Origin: Methanobacterium sp.
GTDB lineage: Archaea; Methanobacteriota; Methanobacteria; Methanobacteriales; Methanobacteriaceae
Reading direction: 5' to 3'
Length of the DNA stretch: 14,463 nucleotides
Assembly (NCBI GenBank): GCA_003162115.1
Contig: PMMV01000031.1
Location: forward strand, 5,969-20,431
The translations under genes were made by a program, and so were the position numbers. Positions 1 through 7,047 of this stretch are shown here, in pieces. Below the pieces are notes generated by a model, which made no database searches, was not told the DNA's origin, and saw only the letters and a program-made list of their open reading frames with translations. Within the stretch, counting starts at the first letter, position 1. Each line of letters begins with the position of its first letter.

Positions 1-7
1 TGATCTA

Positions 8-424
8 TCATTTTTTTAGGTAGTTATCCAGTTCAAGGGTTAATGGCCTGAACTCACTTCTGAATCTTTCAAGAAAGACCTTGGATTTCTCCAATTTCTC
101 ATTGGCAGTAACTGCTTTTTCTTCTGAAGGTACATTTATATAATCGTAGTTAGCTGCTACTGCATCCTGTAATATAATTAAACAGTTTAAAATCTTTAAA
201 TGTAGAGATACACACTCTGGTGGAGAATTTAGATCTTCATAATCAAAGAATATTCTCTCAACCTCTTTTAAAATATGTTTTATCTTGTTATATGCCTCTT
301 TTTTATCTATGGTCCCATTAATTTCATCTTCTACTAATACCCTCATCAAAAGTGCTTGTTTACCTATTTCATCCAGACACTTACTACTCCTTTTTAAAAA
401 TTGTTTTTTAGTTAGACCAAACAT
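8..424 (-). CDS. Hypothetical protein, all-helical, 138 aa
   Basis: I do not recognise this protein. It has 138 residues, no signal peptide and no membrane segment, and is rich in Lys, Glu and Leu, which suggests a soluble cytoplasmic helical bundle. Two cysteines close to each other in the middle (in PPEC and LNC, about residues 70 and 80) are the only notable residues; they do not form a metal-binding pattern. The ATG is preceded by a weak GGGAT at a usable distance and by an AT-rich TATA-like stretch around 463-475 (reverse strand). It stands alone: the next gene upstream is on the other strand about 600 bases away. Codon use and base composition match the neighbouring genes, so it looks real and native. 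No function can be proposed from the sequence. Confidence 0.75.
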   Translation of the reverse strand: MFGLTKKQFLKRSSKCLDEIGKQALLMRVLVEDEINGTIDKKEAYNKIKHILKEVERIFFDYEDLNSPPECVSLHLKILNCLIILQDAVAANYDYINVPSEEKAVTANEKLEKSKVFLERFRSEFRPLTLELDNYLKK

Positions 425-590
425 TTTAATCCCATTTTAACTTCGATTAATTATTATCTATTAAAAAATATTTAAGTTCTATTTGTTTAATTATAACTGA
501 TTTATTATTTGTTTAAAACATGATAAAATTTATTCTTTTTAATTTATTTAAAATTAAATTAACTGCTTATTTGAGCACTTCATGAGGTAA

Positions 591-721
591 TTAGAAGCTT
601 TATATGGAGTAAATACTGATATAGCATCGGAATTTTAGATTTATTCCCAGAAGTCGCTGTAATTTTATCCCCTTTGATCAAAGAATTGGATAAAGCAGCA
701 AAGTGGACAGAAACAAAATAA
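591..721 (+). pseudogene. C-terminal remnant of an unidentified protein, frameshifted
   Basis: This patch is less AT-rich than its surroundings and reads as protein in two successive frames. From 591 it reads LEALYGVNTDIASE, and after one apparent single-base loss near 630 it continues ILDLFPEVAVILSPLIKELD and ends KAAKWTETK before a TAA at 719-721. The two parts join into a sensible amphipathic C-terminus. An in-frame stop (TAA 588-590) lies immediately upstream, and further upstream the DNA becomes plain AT-rich spacer with no coding signal. I infer the last ~43 codons of a gene that was otherwise deleted. I cannot name the family. Confidence 0.5.
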
Positions 722-964
722 ATGTGAGTATTATTTTAAATTCTCTATAATCTCATTACTTTTCTTTTTTTATATTTATTTGCACATAAGTTATTAAAGA
801 AAACTTCAATAAAAAAAATAAAAACATTATATAATATTTTTTTTATTATATCAGTTCATAAAAAGAAATTTCTATAAAAATTAATTCAAAACATTAATAA
901 TGTCTAATAACTAAAATATTTCCAGAATTAGTTAGAATATTCGTCATATTCCAATTAAAATTTG

Positions 965-993
965 ATGATATCATAACATGATAATTTATAAAA
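965..993 (+). promoter_or_regulatory. Promoter region of the BPL_N-type gene: TATA box with upstream palindrome
   Basis: A TATA-like TTTATAAAA at 985-993 would place the transcription start about 22-26 bases downstream of its centre, near 1011-1015, at or inside the GGAGG at 1012-1016. Just upstream is a perfect 10-base palindrome, ATGATATCAT (965-974), in the position expected for a regulator or BRE-adjacent site. The rest of the 722-1009 spacer is AT-rich, with a T8 run near 838-845, and shows nothing else. Confidence 0.45.
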
Positions 994-1024
994 TTTACTC
1001 AAATTATCTTTGGAGGGATTAATC

Positions 1025-1900
1025 ATTAAAAAATATTTAGTTATGATCTTTTTAATTTTTGGATTGACACTCAGTTTAAGTGTGTACGGCGTTTCTGCAG
1101 CGACTGTTGGTACAAATACAAATACTAATTCGACCTTAAACAATTATCAGGGCACCAAAACCACAGGAACCATCGCAAAAGCCAGTTCCATTTCCATTTC
1201 TAAAAGTGTTTCCAGTTCACCAAAAACCATTAAAGTGTTGATATATAATGGACATGGAGCTATAACTAGCTGTGTTGTTGGGGTTGAAACAGGATTGAAG
1301 TATGCTAACAGTAACAATCTAGTTCCAGGTTATCGTTTCTCATATTCAACAACTAAAAAAATTAGATCATCTAACCTCTTCAAATTTAATGTATTGGTCA
1401 TGCCTGGTGGTATCAGTGGCATTAAATATATTCATACCATAAGCGGTTCTCTAATAAGGAGATATGTTTCCAGCGGTCATGGATATTTAGGAATTTGTGC
1501 AGGAGCCTATTCTGGTTCGAAGCACGTATCTGGAATGTATAATGGCTGGGGAGTTGCACCGCATGTTTACTGTAAACACGTAACACACGAAGGAAATCTG
1601 AAGATCAGCATAACCAGCTCTGGGAGTAATTTATTCGGCATTAACGGTGTAGTTACCCTAGCCCACTACAATGGGCCTGCCATGTATGCTCATGGAGGTA
1701 GTATAGTAAAATTTGCTACCTATACAGACAATACTATTGGATACAAAAATTACGGCGCCATTGTAGGTGATACATACGGTAAAGGAAGAACTGTCTTAAG
1801 TGGACCTCATCCAGAATTACAACCTAAAAATCCAAGTATTTTATCAAGATTAATTGCTTGGGCTGCAAAGATAAATTTAGTAAATGGCCTGCCTGTCTAA
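1025..1900 (+). CDS. Secreted BPL_N-domain (class I glutamine amidotransferase-like) protein
   Basis: This is an exported protein of about 291 residues. A signal peptide (KK, then the hydrophobic stretch to VYGVSA, residues 1-25) is followed by a Ser/Thr/Asn-rich linker (26-66). The rest is an alpha/beta domain like the N-terminal domain of eukaryotic biotin-protein ligase (BPL_N), part of the class I glutamine amidotransferase superfamily. Visible motifs are VLVMPGGISG, the nucleophile elbow GICAGAY with Cys158, a HYNGPAMY loop, and SGPHPE with His262 and Glu264, giving a plausible Cys-His-Glu triad. Substrate unknown. Start: GGAGG at 1012-1016 is followed eight bases later by ATT (1025), giving MKKYLVMIF, a textbook signal peptide. 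The TTG at 1010 overlaps the Shine-Dalgarno itself, and the ATG at 1043 would drop the positive charges. It lies upstream of another secreted protein, in the same direction but 370 bases away. Confidence 0.85.
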   Translation: MKKYLVMIFLIFGLTLSLSVYGVSAATVGTNTNTNSTLNNYQGTKTTGTIAKASSISISKSVSSSPKTIKVLIYNGHGAITSCVVGVETGLKYANSNNLVPGYRFSYSTTKKIRSSNLFKFNVLVMPGGISGIKYIHTISGSLIRRYVSSGHGYLGICAGAYSGSKHVSGMYNGWGVAPHVYCKHVTHEGNLKISITSSGSNLFGINGVVTLAHYNGPAMYAHGGSIVKFATYTDNTIGYKNYGAIVGDTYGKGRTVLSGPHPELQPKNPSILSRLIAWAAKINLVNGLPV

Positions 1901-2143
1901 AGGTCAAATACTTAAATAATTCCAATATATATTCTTTTAAAATTTCATCTAATTCTCACACTTATATACATTCTTGATGATTTTTTATGATCAAATATAT
2001 ATAAAAAACATTATTTAACACGATTTTAAACCACACATTAAATATAGTGGATTTTAAATATTTAATTCATCCTGTTAATCTACTATTTTACAGAGTTTGG
2101 CCTTAAATATAATTTTAACAGCTTTAAGTCCAGTTTCTAGTGA

Positions 2144-2190
2144 CTGTTCTCACAGGAATTATACATAAATATATATTCCTGTGAACACAG
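2144..2190 (+). promoter_or_regulatory. 16-bp inverted repeat flanking a TATA box
   Basis: The arms are CTGTTCTCACAGGAAT (2144-2159) and ATTCCTGTGAACACAG (2175-2190). They are complementary at 14 of 16 positions. The 15-base spacer is AT-only apart from one C and contains a TATA-like AAATATATA (2167-2175), the best core promoter for the downstream secreted protein. A start about 25 bases later would give a leader of roughly 75 bases. The arms are clearly richer in G and C than the surrounding spacer. It could be an operator that masks the core promoter, or an RNA hairpin. No T-run follows, so it is not a terminator. The rest of 1901-2266 shows no gene. Confidence 0.55.
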
Positions 2191-2275
2191 CTATGAATAA
2201 TACGACCATGAATGAAAATAAACTGGAATTTTAAAGCATATTTGTTCTTTACAAAATTTACAATGGGTGTATGAC

Positions 2276-3799
2276 TTGAATCAAAAAAATATTTTGAAGA
2301 CATTATTAGTTACAGCAGTAGCATTAACATTCATATGTAGTTTTATGCCTTATTCAGAGGCTCACATATTGATTATAGGTGATTCCAATAGTGACATCCC
2401 GCAGTCATATAGCGAAGCATTGAGCATTGCTAATTTCCTGAAATCAAAGGGATATTCAGTAGTTGAACTTTATAAGGATAATGCAACTACCAAAAATATA
2501 TTGAAAGGTATGTACGGTGCAGATGCAATTATATATGCCGGACATGGCGGATTTGAAACGGGTAATTATAATATGAATGGAGGCTCAGCAACCGCTCCAT
2601 TTGCATTGGTTGGTTCCAATGATTTCATATGGGGTATTGGAAACCAGATGAGAGAAGGATGGAATGGTCAACTATTTACCGCACCCGTAAAACAGAACAT
2701 TCCAGTAATTCTACTTCAGGCATGTTTTTCAACTGGATGGGTTGATGATAAACAAGTTTCCAATCCAATATCAACAATATACAACTTTGCTAAAATGTTC
2801 AGAGGCGCCGGTGCAAATTATTATGCTACAGCATGGGATGGAGCAGGATTAGATTTAGTTGAAAAGTTTTTTAATGGAGCTAAAAATTTCAGTCAAGCCA
2901 ACAAACAAAGCGCGTATGAAAATATTGTTAAATCAAATATTTACAAAAACACTGCTGTATGGAGAAATAATAATGGATATTCTGCCTTTGTAGGAAATTG
3001 GCTTGGTCAATTCCCAACGGTTATGCAAACCACACCATATAATGATACAGCAGCCGAAGCTTGGTATGATGGCGACAGATCTAAAAATCCTTTCCAATCA
3101 GATTTGATAGTAAGTGAAGTTACAGCACCTGCAAAAGGATACAGTGGCAGTAAAATTTCAGTATCCAATACAATATCAAACATTGTTAACGAGACTTCGA
3201 GTAGTTTTTATGTGAATTATTACCTTAAAAAGAGTTTGACCAGTACTAATATCTACATAGGACAAAGTTTTATTGAAAGCCTAGATGGACTTGCCAGCAA
3301 ACACCAAATCACAAAATTACAACTACCAATAAAAATTAATTCTGGTAGTTATTATATCCTAGCCTCGGCAGATGCCGATCAAACAGTTCCTGAAACCAAT
3401 GAGAATAACAATTATAAAATCAGCTCATCTAAAATTAGTGTCCACACCTCATATCGTGATCTGATAATAACAGAAATCTCAGCTAATTTAAAGGGATTAC
3501 GAACATTAATTGTGTCCAATACCATCAAGAATACAGGAATCCTTTCAACTAAAAGTTTCTATGTGCATTATTACATTAAGAAGAAGAATTCAACAAAAAA
3601 TACATATGTTGGAGGGTACCATTACTCAGGACTCGGTTCCGGTGCTATTAAACATAAGAAAATAACAATAACATTACCCAAAGGTATAAAAGCAAGCGAT
3701 TACTATGTGGCAGCTTATGTTGACGCCCATAAAACGGTGACAGAATCTAATGAAACCAATAACTACCTTGCAGGAAACATAAAAGTGTATAAATCGTAG
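2276..3799 (+). CDS. Secreted caspase-like (clan CD) protein with two CARDB domains
   Basis: This is an exported protein of about 507 residues. It has a signal peptide ending near YSEA (residue 29), then an alpha/beta domain starting ILIIGDSNSD. That domain carries IIYAGHGG (His90) and VILLQACFSTG (Cys150), the His-Gly and Ala-Cys pair typical of clan CD cysteine peptidases (caspase/gingipain/CHAT folds). Two CARDB-type beta-sandwich domains follow (about 276-389 and 395-505). Each begins DLI(V/I)(S/T)E and ends in the family hallmark (VPETNENNNY, VTESNETNNY). CARDB domains are usually adhesive or extend surface proteins. Peptidase activity is inferred from the motifs. Start: TTG 2276 sits six bases after GGGTG (2265-2269). 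The GTG at 2267 lies inside that motif and would add only three residues. No C-terminal anchor is visible, so the protein is probably released or held non-covalently. Confidence 0.85.
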   Translation: MNQKNILKTLLVTAVALTFICSFMPYSEAHILIIGDSNSDIPQSYSEALSIANFLKSKGYSVVELYKDNATTKNILKGMYGADAIIYAGHGGFETGNYNMNGGSATAPFALVGSNDFIWGIGNQMREGWNGQLFTAPVKQNIPVILLQACFSTGWVDDKQVSNPISTIYNFAKMFRGAGANYYATAWDGAGLDLVEKFFNGAKNFSQANKQSAYENIVKSNIYKNTAVWRNNNGYSAFVGNWLGQFPTVMQTTPYNDTAAEAWYDGDRSKNPFQSDLIVSEVTAPAKGYSGSKISVSNTISNIVNETSSSFYVNYYLKKSLTSTNIYIGQSFIESLDGLASKHQITKLQLPIKINSGSYYILASADADQTVPETNENNNYKISSSKISVHTSYRDLIITEISANLKGLRTLIVSNTIKNTGILSTKSFYVHYYIKKKNSTKNTYVGGYHYSGLGSGAIKHKKITITLPKGIKASDYYVAAYVDAHKTVTESNETNNYLAGNIKVYKS

Positions 3800-3870
3800 T
3801 TAATGTAATTTTTAGAATATAAGATTATAATATAATCAATTTCTCATATTCCTTAAATTTGAACTAGAAT

Positions 3871-3888
3871 ATTTTATTGGAATAAAAT
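3871..3888. terminator. Hairpin between convergent genes
   Basis: ATTTTATT and AATAAAAT form a perfect 8-bp inverted repeat around GG, in the 240-base space between two converging genes (ends 3799 and 4041). It may help end transcription in either direction. It is AT-only and could be chance in such DNA. Nothing else was seen in 3800-4040. Confidence 0.25.
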
Positions 3889-4040
3889 CAAAAAATAATA
3901 AGTAATCGAATGTTCTAAGCAAAGAACTATTGTGACGTATAATATTTAAAAAAAATGATTTATAAAATAATTAGAAAAATCTATCATGTATTAATAAAAT
4001 TTTATTTATAGTAAAGAAAGATATTTTAGAAAAGAAAATA

Positions 4041-4355
4041 TTAATTTTCAATTTGAGGGATTTCTTCTTCAATTTGAGGGATTTTTTCGGTGTATTTGGT
4101 TGTTATATCTGTAATGTTCATCTTTCCATTTCTCATGTCACTGGTAATTTCGTTTAGCATTTTCAGAAGGTCATCGAATTTTTCATCACCCTGATGGTCC
4201 AATAGATATGCTTGTCCTGCGCTGGAGCTATTGAGCACACTTACAGCCTTTAACATTTCATGTATGTTAATTTCCCCGCATTTACCTTCACGAGCTCTTA
4301 AAATGAGATCGTTATTTAAACTCTTTAATTCATTTTTTAATAAAATATCAATCAT
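4041..4355 (-). CDS. Hypothetical protein, 104 aa, with C-terminal IPQIEEE repeat
   Basis: I do not recognise this protein. It has 104 residues, is soluble, acidic and mostly helical, with no signal peptide. The C-terminus is a short tandem repeat, EKIPQIEEEIPQIEN, made by a 21-base duplication in the DNA. The body (about residues 25-85) is an ordinary amphipathic sequence with one cysteine (CGEIN). The ATG directly abuts GGAG on the reverse strand (4356-4359). A TATA-like stretch at about 4370-4382 would put transcription start close to the ATG, so translation may be leaderless or begin a few codons further in. It lies about 100 bases downstream of tfe on the same strand with the hairpin at 4436-4457 between them, so probably not in one operon. 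Confidence 0.65.
   Translation of the reverse strand: MIDILLKNELKSLNNDLILRAREGKCGEINIHEMLKAVSVLNSSSAGQAYLLDHQGDEKFDDLLKMLNEITSDMRNGKMNITDITTKYTEKIPQIEEEIPQIEN
4047..4084. repeat. Tandem 21-base repeat inside a coding region
   Basis: The 17-base string at 4047-4063 recurs exactly at 4068-4084, a period of 21 bases. It encodes the doubled IPQIE at the end of the 104-residue protein. The period is a multiple of three, so copy-number change would leave the frame open. Confidence 0.8.
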
Positions 4356-4435
4356 CTCCAGTTGATTATTATTTATTTAATAGAAAGGAAGTAATCCCTT
4401 TAGCAGTATCTTTAGAATCAGAATTGAAAATCAGA

Positions 4436-4457
4436 ATTTTATTCTTTTGAATAAAAT
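4436..4457 (-). terminator. Hairpin directly downstream of tfe
   Basis: ATTTTATTC (4436-4444) and GAATAAAAT (4449-4457) are perfectly complementary over 9 bp, with a TTTT loop on the forward strand. The structure ends one base after the tfe stop codon (complement of 4459-4461). It may mark the tfe mRNA 3' end or stabilise it. There is no long T-run on the reverse strand beyond it, so termination is inferred. Confidence 0.4.
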
Positions 4458-4458
4458 A

Positions 4459-4953
4459 TTATGCCTGGTCATTCTTTTTCATCATCTGTTTCAATTCAAT
4501 TATTATGTTTGAGTTGTCCTGATATTCGAGTGATTCACCACATTTTGGACATGTAAAGTTGTTTTCAGTTGCTTCATCAAATTTGTATCTGTGACCATTG
4601 TCTTTGCAGGCAAAGAACATGTTCTCTTCTTCGTACTCGAGAGATTTTTCAATCTCTTCAGAAAATTTCTCATATTTTTTGCTAATAATTTCAAATACTT
4701 TATCTTGGTCAAATTTCCAGCTGTAAATGTACCAGTTGGTTTCTGGATCTCTACTTCTTTTATAACTTGCTATTCCTGCATCGTATAATTTATATAGAAC
4801 TTTTCTTACGATATTCAACCTTAATTCGGTTTCTTCAGCAATTTCTTCATCAAATGTTTTACCCTTTAAAATACATTCTATGATTGGAACACTGCTCTTT
4901 TCATCGTTAGTAATATCCATTAATATTTCCTGAACTATTGGATCGCTTAGCAT
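4459..4953 (-). CDS. tfe: Transcription factor E (TFE alpha)
   Basis: This is the archaeal homologue of the TFIIE alpha subunit. It joins the pre-initiation complex with TBP, TFB and RNA polymerase and helps open the promoter. The 164 residues match the family length and order: an N-terminal winged-helix domain (about 1-85, with [20 protein letters not shown] and a [15 protein letters not shown] wing), a charged linker helix (85-110), and a C-terminal zinc ribbon (113-145). The ribbon shows Cys116, Cys135 and Cys138 (CPKCGE). The position of the usual second ligand reads CKDNGH, offering His121 instead of a Cys, so zinc would be held by Cys3His, or the site is altered. The ATG has a clear GGAGG seven bases upstream. 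The gene stands alone, with a hairpin right after the stop. Whether the genome has a second TFE cannot be told from here. Confidence 0.93.
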   Translation of the reverse strand: MLSDPIVQEILMDITNDEKSSVPIIECILKGKTFDEEIAEETELRLNIVRKVLYKLYDAGIASYKRSRDPETNWYIYSWKFDQDKVFEIISKKYEKFSEEIEKSLEYEEENMFFACKDNGHRYKFDEATENNFTCPKCGESLEYQDNSNIIIELKQMMKKNDQA

Positions 4954-5639
4954 ATTCTGCCCTCCGATAATATATTATATAATTTTTCTACTTCAGACAA
5001 TGATGGGCATTTAAAAATCCACCTTAATAGTCTAATAGTTTATTTAATGCCATTTAGATTAATTTAAAGAATCAATTTCTAAAAAATTTATAATTATTTA
5101 TGTGCATATTTCGGCATCATTAACATTCTTAATTATGTTTTTAACAAATTTAATCCTTAATTAATTGCAATTTAAATATTTAAAACGGTTTATTGTAAAA
5201 TTATAAAAATTAGAACACCTAAAAATAGATCAAATTTTTCCTCTTTTCTGTTCTATCTAATATATGTTTCGATAGCATATATACTTATTGGTATTTAATT
5301 TTCAAAAATTAAAATTTCATATGATAATTTTTTATTGGAATCCTGATTATTAATTTGATTTAATTAGATTATGTAAGTTGTAAGATAAAAAAGTTACTAT
5401 AATATAAATGTTCAAATATTTAGAATTTAGATTAAAAATAGGTTGAATAAGTGGATAAAAGTTTATAAATAAATTTAAATCAAATTAAAGATATTTAGTT
5501 TATTATTATATATATTGAACCCAAATTATTCTATAGTTTTTTTAAATAAGTTATTTAACGGTTTAAAATTCTTTTTGAAATTTATTCAAGGTTTGTTGGA
5601 TTTTTTATGTGTTGACCAATTTTTTAATAAATTTATTTT
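4954..5639. other. AT-rich spacer, no gene recognised
   Basis: About 690 very AT-rich bases between tfe and the next reverse gene. The first 35 bases contain the tfe promoter and leader (TATA-like TTATATAAT around 4972-4980, reverse strand). A small inverted repeat, ATATATG (5260-5266) with CATATAT (5276-5282), is visible. Open frames here are low-complexity Phe/Leu/Asn strings without ribosome sites and look like chance. Confidence 0.6.
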
Positions 5640-6272
5640 CTACTTTTCCATTATCCATTCTTTGTATAGCTGGCCGGTTATTTCATCCATCTCTTCAAAG
5701 CTTTTATGTTTTTTATTCCAAATTTTCCACCATACCGGTGGTTTTTCATGTTCTACTATGTGTAACGCCTCATGTATAATATCGAAGTAGATTTTTGTAT
5801 CCTCCAGATCATCATCAAGTAGATCTTGATGTCTTTTTTCTCTAAGAAGTACCAGATATTCATATTCAGAATTTTCTGTTAGAATAGAGTGTAGGAATGT
5901 CACATCTTTATCAGTACCTCTATTGTTGTTTAAAATTTCAATAGCATCATATACCGGTGCAATTGTATTATAAACTTTGTTGATATGAATTAATGCTGCA
6001 GATATATATGAATCATCCTCACTTTGATAAAAAAACTCACCATATTCCTTGGTGACCATTTCATAGTATTCATTCCTGTATCTGTTAAACCCAAAATCGC
6101 TATTTAGTGTCATCATATAATAAAAAGATTTAATAACATCACATTCATAATTAAAAATCTCAAATTCATGGTCAGATAATAAAAGAACCCTGTAATTTCG
6201 TGTATTTACCTGAAATCTGTAAAGAACGTAATCTATAAGATCTTCATAGAGTTCCATCCACAAATCTTTCAC
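5640..6272 (-). CDS. Hypothetical protein, 210 aa, with HExxH-like string
   Basis: I do not recognise this protein. It has 210 residues, is soluble, acidic and helix-rich, and has many Tyr, Phe and His. Residues 165-176 read IIHEALHIVEHE, formally an HExxH zinc-protease string (His167, Glu168, His171) with Glu174 and His175 nearby. There is no other sign of a known metalloprotease fold and the string lies in a charged helix near the C-terminus, so catalysis is only a possibility. A Trp-rich segment follows (PPVWWKIWNKK, about 178-188). The GTG start lies about eight bases after GGGGG. The ATG ten bases further upstream is in a different frame that stops quickly. A TATA box at 6312-6322 fits a leader of about 20 bases. 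It is a single gene. Confidence 0.75.
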   Translation of the reverse strand: MKDLWMELYEDLIDYVLYRFQVNTRNYRVLLLSDHEFEIFNYECDVIKSFYYMMTLNSDFGFNRYRNEYYEMVTKEYGEFFYQSEDDSYISAALIHINKVYNTIAPVYDAIEILNNNRGTDKDVTFLHSILTENSEYEYLVLLREKRHQDLLDDDLEDTKIYFDIIHEALHIVEHEKPPVWWKIWNKKHKSFEEMDEITGQLYKEWIMEK

Positions 6273-6311
6273 TCATAAAACCCCCGTTCTGAGTAAATGT
6301 GTTCCTAATCT

Positions 6312-6322
6312 GTTATATACTC
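6312..6322 (-). promoter_or_regulatory. Core promoter of the 210-aa gene
   Basis: On the reverse strand GAGTATATAA (forward TTATATACTC, 6313-6322) is a good archaeal TATA box. It predicts a start near 6293, about 20 bases before the GTG at 6272 and leaving room for the GGGGG ribosome site. The rest of 6273-6591 is AT-rich spacer with no gene. Confidence 0.45.
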
Positions 6323-6546
6323 TTAATTTAATCATATTTATTATTTAATTTTGGTTATTCATCATCATGATTATATAATCAAATTTTTAAATATCTATGA
6401 CTTAATTTTGATTAAATCGTAATATAAAACATGATTTTGGCTGAATAATTTGAAATAGAGTGTTATAAGAGGACTTTAGAAGTTTATTCCATGAAATATT
6501 ATAAACTTTATACTTTGATTAATAATGGGTTAATAAAGAGAATAAT

Positions 6547-6554
6547 AAAAAAAA
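6547..6554 (-). terminator. T8 terminator of the 54-aa gene
   Basis: An A8 run on the forward strand is a T8 run in the reverse transcript, about 40 bases after the stop of the small protein gene. Archaeal polymerase commonly terminates at such T-runs. Confidence 0.45.
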
Positions 6555-6591
6555 TATTAAGTTAAATTTTTAATGAGTTTTGAGTAGATAT

Positions 6592-6756
6592 TCATCCAAT
6601 CTCTGCCATTACTTCTGATGGTTCACAGATCGAATCAAATAAATTTAAATCTTCCATCTGAATTTCCAGGGCAACTACAAAGGAAGTGTAAAGTGGTCCT
6701 AAGTTTGGAACACTATTTCTAAGATAATCTTGATATTTATAATTAAATTTAGACAT
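6592..6756 (-). CDS. Small protein, 54 aa, unknown function
   Basis: A short reverse-strand gene that I do not recognise. It encodes 54 residues, beginning MSKFNYKYQDYLRNSV and ending EPSEVMAEIG. It has a central moderately hydrophobic stretch (LYTSFVVALEIQM, about 22-34) too short and polar for a membrane helix, and an acidic second half with one cysteine. Support for a real gene: GAGGCGAT, one mismatch from the ideal GAGGTGAT, lies four bases before the ATG; the base composition is richer in G+C than the flanks; and a T8 terminator-like run follows the stop. It is alone between the 210-residue gene and the divergent Hsp20 gene. The function could be regulatory, but nothing shows it. Confidence 0.6.
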   Translation of the reverse strand: MSKFNYKYQDYLRNSVPNLGPLYTSFVVALEIQMEDLNLFDSICEPSEVMAEIG

Positions 6757-6984
6757 TTATATCGCCTCTTTTGATTTTAAATAATAAATTATTATATTAA
6801 AGTGGTTTAATCTACGAATTAACTTTTAGTTAATAATGGTTACTATAACATTATTTTAATACTATATAAATAAATCGATAATTAATTGAATCTGAAATAT
6901 AAACCATTATAAAATCATTTATTTTATTAAACTTTTATGCCATTGAAAAATAAAATTTTTTTCTAAAAACTATTTTAAAAAAAA

Positions 6985-7000
6985 TCGAAAACTTAAATTC
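6985..7000 (+). promoter_or_regulatory. Probable core promoter of the Hsp20 gene
   Basis: TCGAAAACTTAAATTC looks like a purine-rich BRE followed by a TATA-like ACTTAAATT. It predicts a start near 7021, giving a leader of about 27 bases with GAGGTGA before the ATG at 7048. No clear heat-shock operator was identified beside it. Confidence 0.4.
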
Positions 7001-7047
7001 ATTTTGGAACATATACAAGTTGAGAGTAAAAAAAAGAGGTGAACTGT

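Noticed and set aside
5515..5790. Forward open frame of 91 codons
   Set aside because: It overlaps the 3' end of the better supported reverse gene (5640-6272), has no ribosome site and encodes a low-complexity Phe/Leu string typical of AT-rich spacer.
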